DNA from: Phycisphaeraceae bacterium
Lineage (GTDB): Bacteria; Planctomycetota; Phycisphaerae; Phycisphaerales; Phycisphaeraceae
Direction of reading: 5' to 3'
DNA length: 64,000 nucleotides
NCBI GenBank assembly: GCA_028284155.1
Contig: JANQSF010000098.1
Location: 124,001 to 188,000, forward strand
Part shown: positions 41,724 through 50,300 of the stretch, one piece after another
Numbering within the stretch: the first letter of the stretch is position 1
Layout: every line of letters starts with the position of its first letter
The notes under the pieces: generated by a model
The model's input: the letters and a program-made list of their open reading frames with translations, nothing else
What the model was told of the DNA's origin: nothing
Databases searched by the model: none
Translations under genes and position numbers: made by a program

Positions 41724-43220
41724 TCAGTCGTTAGTCGACTTCTGACTTTCCTTCGGCAACACAATGTGTGTCCCCGGCGTGACGCTCCAGTGGTTTCGTT
41801 GAAGTTGGGGATTGAACGACCCGCCGTACAGCCCGCCCCACTGGTATTGCGAAGTCGGGTATTCGCTGCTGGCCCGCGCGGTCTTGGCCCAGTAGGTCTT
41901 GCCGTCCTGATCCACCAGGCCGACCGCGTCGATCTCCTGCCAACCCTTGACGTTGACGGAGTCGAGGTAGATGCGGATGCGGTTCAGCGGCTGATCGGGA
42001 TTCAACTCGATCGTCGATACGCCGCGCTTCTCGGTCGTGGGCGTCGGGTCTTTGCCTTTCCATAGCTCGACCTCGCGTCGCTTGGCGTCGATGGTCGTCA
42101 CGCGGACGACCGCGCCGGGCCCCATGTTCGCGTGGATGACAACGGCCTTGGGCTTCAGCTTCTTCTCGTAGGTCAGCTCCAGCCACTCCATTCGGCCGTC
42201 GGCGGTCTCGGGGCACCACGCCTTGGTCGAGTCGCCGGCGTTGGGGGAATTGGGTTTGCCGGTGGCCTGCACGGCCTTGTAGCTTGTCGTGGGAACGGTC
42301 TGCGGCATCGTGCGCAATGGAACCAGGACGTAAACGATCTGTGGTTGCGGCTTCGGCGTGACGTCTTCTTTATAGATGTGCCAGTGCGGCGCGATGTAGA
42401 CCCAGTAGCCGGCCGGCACGTCGTCGGTCTTGTCATCGACGTAGCCGCGGACGAAGAAGTCGCCGTGGTCGTCGCGGTCTTGCGGGGCTTCGAACTTGGC
42501 GAGCAGCGTCTTGTAACGCGGCAGTTGCGGCTTGGCCGGCTGCGGCGGCTGGATGGGGTAGGGCATGAAAACGAACCGGCTGTATTGTCGCGGATCGACG
42601 TACGCGTTCAGCCTGCTCATCGTCTGCCAGGTCGTCCGGTCGTAGCCGGCCTGCAATGCGAGGGCGGAGTAGGCATTGGCGTCAGTCGGGTTGACGAATA
42701 CATGCTCGTAGCTGGACGCGCCCAGCGGGTTGCCGCTTTGATCGACGAGCGGCGCGATGCGCTGGATGACGTCGGCTAGTGGCGCATGCTTCGCCTTGGC
42801 CGACGCAGGGTACAGCCAACTTGGCGGGGCCGGCGCCAACGGCGTGTACGCGAGGCTGAGCACATCGGCGTCCACGGCGACCAGCGCGACCTGCTGCGGC
42901 GCACCATCCGAATTGCCTGCCGCCGTCCTGTCATTGGCCTCGTTGTCGCTGGCGGCAGGATCGCCGGGCGCATTGACGACCGGTTGCGCGCGCTGCGACG
43001 ACGACAGGAACGCGGGCACGCCCCAGCGTTCGACGGCCGCCCCGCCCGTAGCGACACCGGCCAACAGGGCGAGGACGGCAACCGCGGCTAGGCGCACCCG
43101 GCTGCGCGGCTTGATCGACGACTCGGCCACGCGCGACATGACCCCCTCTCGCAGCGTTGCGTCGCCTGCCAGCGAATCACCGATGTTCGCCAGTGACTGT
43201 TCCAGCTTCTGGTCGTTCAT
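41724..43220 (-). CDS. Membrane anti-sigma factor candidate with extracytoplasmic beta domain
   Basis: 498 residues. A short cytoplasmic region (1-40), one membrane helix (about 42-60, VRLAAVAVLALLAGVATGG), an Ala/Asn/Gly-rich linker, and a large extracytoplasmic region. Residues about 370-470 look like a galactose-binding or similar beta-sandwich (AVVIHANMGPGAVVRVTTID, TIELNPDQPLNRIRIYLD, EIDAVGLVDQDGKTYWAKTARA). The start at 43220 overlaps the sigma factor stop (ATGA), the typical arrangement of sigma and anti-sigma genes. No HxxxCxxC zinc anti-sigma motif is present. The sensor part may detect an envelope ligand (inference). Confidence 0.62.
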   Translation of the reverse strand: MNDQKLEQSLANIGDSLAGDATLREGVMSRVAESSIKPRSRVRLAAVAVLALLAGVATGGAAVERWGVPAFLSSSQRAQPVVNAPGDPAASDNEANDRTAAGNSDGAPQQVALVAVDADVLSLAYTPLAPAPPSWLYPASAKAKHAPLADVIQRIAPLVDQSGNPLGASSYEHVFVNPTDANAYSALALQAGYDRTTWQTMSRLNAYVDPRQYSRFVFMPYPIQPPQPAKPQLPRYKTLLAKFEAPQDRDDHGDFFVRGYVDDKTDDVPAGYWVYIAPHWHIYKEDVTPKPQPQIVYVLVPLRTMPQTVPTTSYKAVQATGKPNSPNAGDSTKAWCPETADGRMEWLELTYEKKLKPKAVVIHANMGPGAVVRVTTIDAKRREVELWKGKDPTPTTEKRGVSTIELNPDQPLNRIRIYLDSVNVKGWQEIDAVGLVDQDGKTYWAKTARASSEYPTSQYQWGGLYGGSFNPQLQRNHWSVTPGTHIVLPKESQKSTND

Positions 43221-43759
43221 GATTCGTGCTCCTGTTTGAGCGTGTCGCGCAACCGTGTGTGGGCACGCGAAAGTTGTTTCGTCACCGTTCCGATCGGTCG
43301 GCCGAGGATGTCGGCCACGTCCTGCACGCTGTGGTCGCCGAAGTAGCGCAGGGTTACCACGGCTTGCTCCTGTTTCGGCAACGCGGCCACGGCGTCGAGC
43401 AGCCGGCGCGTTTCGTCGTCGAGTCGGCCGTTGGACGCCGGTTGCGCGCCCGCGTCTTCGACCTGCTTCTCCTGCCCGTTCAGACGGGCGGTGCGCCGGC
43501 GCTGTCGGACGTGACGCATGGCCTGGCGTCGCGTGATCTTCATCAGCCACGCCCCGAATGCGTCCGGCTTGCGCAGCCCGGCGAGTTTTTCAAACGCCGT
43601 GACAAACGCGTCCTGCGCCACGTCCTGCGCCGCGTGTCGATCGCCGACAATCCGCAACGCCGCGGCCGACACCGCGCGCTCGTACCGCGACACCAGCGTC
43701 GCGTACGCGTCACGCCGGCCGCGAAGGACCGATTCAACCACGTCCCGGTCCGATTGCAC
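43217..43759 (-). CDS. ECF-family RNA polymerase sigma factor
   Basis: 180 residues. Region 2 (about 10-80) with DAYATLVSRYERAV, AQDVAQDAFVTAFEKLAGLRKPDAFGAWLMKITRR, and region 4 (about 120-170) with LPKQEQAVVTLRYFGDHSVQDVADILGRPIGTVTKQLSRAHTRLR-type helix-turn-helix. Regions 1 and 3 are absent, as in ECF sigma factors. GTG start at 43759 with GGAG nine bases upstream (43769-43772). An inverted repeat GTCTCT...AGAGAC (about 43779-43795) precedes it. Directs polymerase to a small regulon, probably controlled by the downstream membrane protein. Confidence 0.93.
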   Translation of the reverse strand: MQSDRDVVESVLRGRRDAYATLVSRYERAVSAAALRIVGDRHAAQDVAQDAFVTAFEKLAGLRKPDAFGAWLMKITRRQAMRHVRQRRRTARLNGQEKQVEDAGAQPASNGRLDDETRRLLDAVAALPKQEQAVVTLRYFGDHSVQDVADILGRPIGTVTKQLSRAHTRLRDTLKQEHES

Positions 43760-43934
43760 GCCGCATTACTCCGTGTCGTCTCTCACAGATATAGAGACGC
43801 ACGGCGAGCCAATGCGACACAGAATTGAGAAAAACGATGAAGATCGGATTCACCGACCCGGCCGTCTGCCCGCCGAACCTCCATCAATCGCCCGGGAATC
43901 GGATTCAGCCGACCGCTTGGGCTACGATCGGGTC

Positions 43935-44432
43935 ATGCGTCGTTCCACTTCCCAATCGATCGACATGCGCGCGGTGCTCAAGGCCGCCAAAGACCGCTTC
44001 GCGCTCGACCTGCGCGGGATCCACGGCCCGGCCCACTGGGCACGCGTCCGCGAGAACGGCCTGCGGTTGGCCAAACACAACGACGCCGACCGACAGATCG
44101 TCGAGTTGTTCGCGTTCCTGCACGACTGCTGCCGGCAGGACGACGGCACCGACCCCGGCCACGGGCAGCGCGCCGCCGACTACGCCCAATCGTTACGCGG
44201 CCACCTGATCGACCTGTCGGACGCCGACCTCGACCTGCTGATCGAGGCGATCCGCGACCACGAACTCGGCAGAACGCGGTCCGACCTGACCGTCATGACC
44301 TGCTGGGACGCCGACCGTCTCGACCTCGGCCGAGTCGGCCAACGCCCCGACCCCGCACGCCTCTGCACCGACACGGCGAAACAGAAGTCAACGATCACGT
44401 GGGCGTACAAGCGCAGCCGGGTCGGGCGGTAG
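43935..44432 (+). CDS. HD-domain phosphohydrolase
   Basis: 165 residues. Metal-dependent HD superfamily: His34 in GPAHWARV, the HD pair His63-Asp64 in FAFLHDCCRQDD, and further acidic/His residues in AIRDHELGR. Similar small HD proteins hydrolyse phosphomonoesters or nucleotides; the substrate is unknown. The frame is open further upstream (from 43518), but that part is antisense to the sigma gene; the ATG at 43935 gives the natural start. Confidence 0.72.
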   Translation: MRRSTSQSIDMRAVLKAAKDRFALDLRGIHGPAHWARVRENGLRLAKHNDADRQIVELFAFLHDCCRQDDGTDPGHGQRAADYAQSLRGHLIDLSDADLDLLIEAIRDHELGRTRSDLTVMTCWDADRLDLGRVGQRPDPARLCTDTAKQKSTITWAYKRSRVGR

Positions 44433-44499
44433 GTGGTGACGGTTGATTAGGGTGTGACCGTTCAGACGCTGACATGCAGTGCAACAAGGCGTCCTCGAA

Positions 44500-45669
44500 T
44501 CAGTTGCTCGCCGTTTGGGAGATCTGATAGCACGCGATGTTGCCGGCCTTGTTACGGATATAGAGTCGGCCGTTGGCGTAGGCGGGCGCGTTCCAGACCT
44601 GACCGCCAACGGTGTCGAATCGGAGGTCGGGCGTGAAGCGCTGTTGCGTGAGTCGGCCGATCTCGACCTGGCCGCGCGAGTTAACGCGCACGAGATGTTC
44701 ACCGATCAGCAGCGCCGAGCCATCGCCGCCGGACCGCCAGTGCGGCTCGCCCGTCGCCGGGTCGAGGCAGGTGAACCCGCCGCCAAGAAAAGCATAAAGC
44801 CGGCCGCCGTGTGCGAAACCGCTGGCGTACGCGTGTCCGCTGTCGGCCTGCCAAACCTTGCGCGGCGAGTCGCCGCTCAGATCGTACATCACCGGCCGAA
44901 GCCCGTAGTTGCTGCACACGAACATGCGCTTGCCGATGAACACCGGGTTGCAGGCGTTGACCGCCAGGTCGGTCTTCCATGGGATCGACCAGATAATCCG
45001 CCCGGTGCTTGCGTCACGCGCAATCAACTTGTCGCCACCAAACAGCGCGACGGCCGGCTTGCCCTCGTGGTCGAAAAGCACCGGTGTCGCCAGCCCGGGA
45101 AAGCCGGTGTGTTCCCACACGATCTCGCCCGTTGCCTGCTTCAGCGCAACGCCGCCGCCCGCGTTGAGAATCACCGTGTCCTTGAAGACCAGCGGTGACC
45201 CGGCGTGGCCGTAGTGCCGCTCGCCCATCGGCTTGGGCATCGGACGTTCCCAAAGCTTCCGCCCGTCGCGCGCGTCGAAACAGTAGGCCGTCGGCTTGTC
45301 GTTCGCAGAAAGCACAAACACGCGCCCGCCGGCGACCACCGGTGTTGCGTCGCCTTGCCACGGGCCGACGGTCTGCGTCCAGATCTGTCGGCCTGTGTTC
45401 GCATCCAGGCAGACCACGTTGTCCTGGCGACCCGTGCCGAACGTATACAGGCGACCATCCTTGATCGTCATCGACGACCAGCCCTTGGCGACGCTGGCGG
45501 TCCACAACTCTCGAGCGTCGCGCACCAATCGCAGACGCTGTCGTACGGTCCCGTCGCCGTTAGGCCCGCGATAGAAAGGCCATTCTGTCTCAGCCGAATC
45601 TTGCCCAAATGTTGCTGTGCAAGCGGCAAGAATAGAGCAAGCAACGAACAGGCGAAAGCATACACGCAT
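44500..45669 (-). CDS. Secreted PQQ-like beta-propeller protein
   Basis: 389 residues. Signal peptide (MRVCFRLFVACSILAACTATFGQ), then about seven propeller blades each with a DANTGRQIW, DARDGRKLW, KQATGEIVWEH, DASTGRIIWSI or LDPATGEPHW element, the Trp-docking signature of PQQ-type propellers. Planctomycete outer-membrane-like propellers are often structural or binding proteins rather than PQQ dehydrogenases; the residues that bind PQQ or calcium are not obvious here. ATG at 45669 with GGAG upstream; a longer frame to 45741 lacks the signal peptide start. Confidence 0.85.
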   Translation of the reverse strand: MRVCFRLFVACSILAACTATFGQDSAETEWPFYRGPNGDGTVRQRLRLVRDARELWTASVAKGWSSMTIKDGRLYTFGTGRQDNVVCLDANTGRQIWTQTVGPWQGDATPVVAGGRVFVLSANDKPTAYCFDARDGRKLWERPMPKPMGERHYGHAGSPLVFKDTVILNAGGGVALKQATGEIVWEHTGFPGLATPVLFDHEGKPAVALFGGDKLIARDASTGRIIWSIPWKTDLAVNACNPVFIGKRMFVCSNYGLRPVMYDLSGDSPRKVWQADSGHAYASGFAHGGRLYAFLGGGFTCLDPATGEPHWRSGGDGSALLIGEHLVRVNSRGQVEIGRLTQQRFTPDLRFDTVGGQVWNAPAYANGRLYIRNKAGNIACYQISQTASN

Positions 45670-45777
45670 GGCGAAGGTCTCCAGGGAAAAGTGGTGACAC
45701 AACGTTCCAAGGATCAGAACGTATCGCCATAACACGGTCACGCGAAGTCCAACCGCACCCGCCCATTCCCGGTCGAC

Positions 45778-46164
45778 TTACCCCCGCGCCTCGATCTCCG
45801 ATGTCGTCTCGGTGAAGCAGATGTCGTAGCCGTTGCAGTCGGTCACCGTGAATTGCGTCTCGCCGTAGTCCATCGCCTTCGGCTCGCCGTGGACGGGCGC
45901 GCCGCGGCGGACGCACTCGTCATAAAACGCGTGGATGTTGATCACGTAGACGAGGATCAGAAATCCCTTGTTCACGACCTCCCCGGTCATAAAGTGCAGG
46001 ATCGTGCCGTCGAGTTTGATGCCGCCGTAAAACGGCGGGTCGCCGCACGTCCAATCGTCGACGACCTCAAACCCAAGCTTGTCGCGATAGAACGCCTGTG
46101 CCTCGCGCACGTCGGCCACGTGGAGCATCGGGAAGCAATGGTTGAGGCGGTAGGGTCGGTCCAT
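45778..46164 (-). CDS. VOC-superfamily (glyoxalase/bleomycin-resistance) protein
   Basis: 128 residues, the two-module vicinal oxygen chelate fold: LNHCFPMLHVADVREAQAFYRDKLGFEV, then GTILHFMTGEVV and a C-terminal FTVTDCNGYDICFTE with the typical final Glu. Substrates in this superfamily range from methylglyoxal adducts to antibiotics; none can be assigned. ATG at 46164 follows a short spacer. Neighbours do not suggest a role. Confidence 0.75.
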   Translation of the reverse strand: MDRPYRLNHCFPMLHVADVREAQAFYRDKLGFEVVDDWTCGDPPFYGGIKLDGTILHFMTGEVVNKGFLILVYVINIHAFYDECVRRGAPVHGEPKAMDYGETQFTVTDCNGYDICFTETTSEIEARG

Positions 46165-46291
46165 GGAGTGAGTTCGTCGTAAGGGTGTGTCTGACTGCCG
46201 TTAAGTGAGCCTTGCTCTACGGCCTAATACAAATCAATTCCTTAAGCGTCCGAGCGTATAGCCTGCCGTTGTCGCACGCGATGCTGGAAAG

Positions 46292-46372
46292 TCGGTAGGT
46301 CAGGTCATTGACCTGACAATTCGCCGCGGGCTGCGAGATCGTGTCAGGTCAATGACCTGACCTCCCGACTGG
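46292..46372. repeat. GGTCAGGTCA-type double palindrome
   Basis: 29-base arms (46292-46320 and 46344-46372) with one mismatch. Each arm contains its own near-perfect palindrome, GTCAGGTCATTGACCTGAC. It lies in the spacer between the VOC gene and the membrane protein gene, close to the stop of the latter (12 bases). Confidence 0.85.
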
Positions 46373-46384
46373 ACGTTTTTCTGC

Positions 46385-47260
46385 TTACTCTTCCAGTTCC
46401 ACATAGGCCTGCCCGTCGTAACGCAGGTGAGCGCCGCCGCCGTCCCACGACTCGAATCGCGGGTAGCCATACCCGTCGCCGGCGATGCCGCGTTCGAGTT
46501 GGAGCCAGCCGTCGTGCGCTTCGAGCAGCCAGAGTCGGCCGTGGCCGTGCGCGACGGCTTTGTATGCCCCGCCGTCATTCAGCAGGACGAGGTAGTGCGC
46601 CCAATCAAAACTGTTGCGGCCTTCGGGCGGCTGAACGCGCACGATGAAGTCCTCAACGCCGTCGTCGTTCAAGTCGATCTTGGCAAGCTCGGTGTATTGT
46701 GGGTCGGGGGTGCGCGTCTCTTCGGAGCGATCTTCAACACCATCGCTCGCGGGCAGGTCGGCATCCAGCAAGGGGACTTCCCGCACGTCCCAAGCGTGCG
46801 CCGCCACGGCGCGTTGAAGTTGCGCGCTCGGCGACGCGTCGTCCCACGATATGAAAGTCGGCTGCGAGTCGAGACGCTGAGGCCAATCCCGACTCGACGC
46901 GACGGCTACGACGCCAGCGATCAACCCGAGCAGGCAGCCTGCCACGGCCGAGCCCATGTACACCTCCGCTCGCGGGACGTCCGTGCGGGCCGCGACCGTC
47001 TTCCAGTCGGTCGTCTCACCCGTGCGCGGATTGACCTGCCGGCGACGTGTCAGAATGCGTTCCGTCGCGAAGCTGGCCGGCACGCCGATGATGGCGATGC
47101 CGATCAGCAACCCCAGCCCGCCATAGGCGAGAAGTTTCGTCACCACGCCACGATGACTCACCGACATCCATTGCACGAAGACGTACAACACACCGACAGG
47201 CAACGCCAACACCCCCAACGTGCCTAACTCGATCAAACAACCGCGCAATGTCCTATTCAT
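46385..47260 (-). CDS. Membrane protein of unknown function
   Basis: 291 residues, not recognised. Three or four hydrophobic segments (about 13-35, 46-65, 100-125) and a soluble C-terminal domain. That domain has an ELAKIDLNDDGVEDFIVRV segment (Asp-rich loop of FG-GAP or calcium-binding type) and GYPRFESWDGGGAHLRYDG. The ATG at 47260 is preferred because it gives MNRTLRGCLIELGTLG and a proper membrane segment; the frame is open to 47314. Confidence 0.6.
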   Translation of the reverse strand: MNRTLRGCLIELGTLGVLALPVGVLYVFVQWMSVSHRGVVTKLLAYGGLGLLIGIAIIGVPASFATERILTRRRQVNPRTGETTDWKTVAARTDVPRAEVYMGSAVAGCLLGLIAGVVAVASSRDWPQRLDSQPTFISWDDASPSAQLQRAVAAHAWDVREVPLLDADLPASDGVEDRSEETRTPDPQYTELAKIDLNDDGVEDFIVRVQPPEGRNSFDWAHYLVLLNDGGAYKAVAHGHGRLWLLEAHDGWLQLERGIAGDGYGYPRFESWDGGGAHLRYDGQAYVELEE

Positions 47261-47323
47261 GGCAGGTACGTCGATTATTGGTAAATCAATTCGATAGCGT
47301 CTGTCCGCTGTCACTCATCCCCG

Positions 47324-50300
47324 TCAGTGCTTCTTATATACCGCATGCCCCGCATCCCCCCCCGCCTCGATATACGCCATCAGATCAAGCACCTCCTGAC
47401 GTGTCAGCGTGTTCAGCAGACCCGTCGGCATGATCGACTGTTTGGTCACGCGTTGCGTGTCGATGTCGGCCGTCTTGATCCTGATCGGCGGGGTCGTCGC
47501 GCCCGTGACGATCTCGACGTAGTCCTTAGTTTTGTTGGCGACGAGGCCGAAGATGCGGTCGCCGTCGAGGTTCTCGAGCATGACGGCCCGGAACTTCTCT
47601 TCGACGACGTCGGACGGCTTGATCAGTTGCGTCAGGATCGCCTTGCGGTCGCCCTTCCACTTCTTGAACGTTTCGGTCAGGTCGGGGCCGAGCACGCCGC
47701 CTTCGCCTTTGATCTTGTGGCATTGCGCGCAGCCGAGCTTGGTGAACACGTCGAGGCCGGCCTTGAACGATCGGCCGTGCCTGACGTGATGCAGGTCGTC
47801 GGCCAGGTCGTCGACGGTCCAGTTCTTGACGACGCGCGGCGCGGCGCCGGCCGCGTCGGGCGGCAGGTCGGCGGCGGTCGGGACGACCAGCATCTCGCCG
47901 CGCATCAGCCGCCAGTGGCCGGGGAATGTGCAGACGTACTCGTACTTGCCCGGCTTGGTCGGCGCGACGAACTCGACCGACTTGCTTTCGTCCGGGTTGA
48001 CCATCTTGATTGTGTGCAGGATGAGGCTTGAGTCGGGCACGAAGCCCTTCTTGAATCCTTCCTGACCCATCTTCTCAGCGAGCGGGCCGACGACTTCGCT
48101 GCCGCCCGGTTGCACGACCAGCAGGTTGTGCGGCATGTGGTCTTTGTTGTCGAGCACGATGCGCAAGGGCTTGCCGGCCACGACGGCGAAACGCGTCTTG
48201 TTGTAGATCATGCGCGTCGGCACGGTCTCGATGCGGATGACCTGTAGGTTGAGGTCGGCTAGCTCCTCAAGCAGCTTCGCGCCTTGACCCTTGGGCAGGA
48301 TCAAGGCGATTTCCTGCGCGAGCTTCTGACTGTTTTTGAACGCCTGGCTTGTCCGCTGATTGAGCGGGAAACTCGGCACGTAGTTACGCAACGCAGCGGC
48401 GAGCGGCACAGCCTTTACACCCGTCCACGACTTGCGGCTGGTCCGGAGGATGGCCGCGATCGACTGCGCCCGGTACTTGCCCTGCGCGATCAGGTCAACC
48501 AGTTGGGCGAACGCCTCGCCGTCGTTCCCCGCGACGTGCGGCAGCAGGTCGATCGCGGCCAGGTGCACCGCCGCGGCCGGGTCGCCGTCCAGCGTGAACG
48601 CGATGTTGTGCGTCTTGAGCTTGTTGTCGGCCTTCGACCACACCTTCGCCCGCGAACCGTCGAGCACGGTGATCGTGAAGCCCTGCAAGCGGTCGGTGCA
48701 GCAATCGGTGCGGTTCCACACCTTGATCGACTCGATCGGCACGGACGCACCGAGGTCGACCTCCCACCACGGGTTGGGCGTGTTCTCTTGCGTGTGCGTG
48801 GCCGAGCCCTGGCCGTACACGCCGGTCGTGTCGCCATCGACCGCGCGGTTCGCCGTGCCGCCGGAGGCGACATTGAGTTGCGACGCCTTCTTGCCCTTGG
48901 CGACGTTCACGCCGCCCGACATCACCTCGACCTCTGCGAGCGTGAGCGTGCCACGGCGCGGCAGCTCGATGCGGACGAATCGGCCGACCGTGCCGGGGTT
49001 GGCGTCGGCGTCGGCCTTGAGGTTCGGCGGCAGCGTGTGCGTCAAGCGCTTGACGTCGGGGTAAACCGACGCGTGCACGGACTTGCTATTGATTAGGCGC
49101 AACGAGCGCAGAAACGTCTGCATGTTGCCCATCGACTGGTTCGCCAGGTGACGCGCGGTGATAGGCCCACCCTCGGCGATGATCATCGCCGCATACGCGG
49201 CTTCCTTCACGGCGGGGTTCTTGCCCTGCACGGCCAGCAGCCCCAAGTCGTTGACGGCCGACTTCAATTCGGCGGTCGGCCGACCGGGCAGCAGTTTCGC
49301 CAGGTCGGGCAGCGTGGCCGTGAACTTGCCGTCGTTGTTGTGCATTGCGGCGATCAGCACAACCGCGACCGATTGTTTGTGCGAATTGCTCAGGTATTCC
49401 AACGCTGTCAGCCGGTCGTTAGGCTTGACGCCGGTGCGCGTGAGCAACGCCTCGGCCACGGCCTCGTTCATCTCCATCTTGAGCAGGCTCGAGATGCTGG
49501 CTTTCTGCAACGCGTACGCCTGCGCAGCCTTGGACAACGGCTTGCCGGACTCGACCGCGTTGCGCACGATCGCGTCGATGTTCAGTTGGCCGCGCGCCCA
49601 GTTGAGGTTGAAGTCGAGTTGGACGTCGGTCGGTCGGGTCGCGGCCTCGAAGATCGCCTCGGCCGCGGCCACGCCCTCGAACGACGGCGCGGCGATGACC
49701 GCCTCGGCGCGGACGAGCGGTTCAGCGTCGCGCGCGGCCGCGATCAGCAGCTCAGCCCAATTCTCGATCCCGTTCGGCCCCCAGTGCCCAAGCGTGCGAA
49801 TCGCCGCGGCGCGGACGCGCGGCTCCTTCGCTTTGAGCACCTTGCGCAGCAGCGCCTCGTTCGGCACGCGGTGTTCCTGGAATACCCAAAGCGATTCGAG
49901 CAACGCCTGCTCGTTCTCCGGCGAGTCCGGCTGAATGCTCGACGTCCATGCGCTGAGCGCCGCGACGACGTCGGTCGTCTTGCGACCGCTCAGCTCAAGC
50001 CTTGCCCGGTAGCGCGTGCCGTTCTCTTTCGCGTAAAAAGCGCGGAACACGTCCTGCAACGGCTTGCCGATCAGCTTGACCGGCTTGAGCAACGGTCGGC
50101 CTTCGTACGTCACGCGGTAGATCCGCCCGTGCAACGCGTCGCGGTTCGGGTCGCGCATGTTGTGCTGCATGTGGCCGATGAGCGGGTTGCACCAGTCGCT
50201 GATGTACAACGCGCCGTCGCCCGCCACCTCCAGGTCGGTCGGCCTGAAGTTGGGGTCACTCGACACGACGATCGGCTCGATCTCGTGCGCCGTGATCGTC

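Noticed and set aside
43518..43934. A 139-residue extension of the HD protein
   Set aside because: It is antisense to the ECF sigma gene; the HD domain is complete from 43935.
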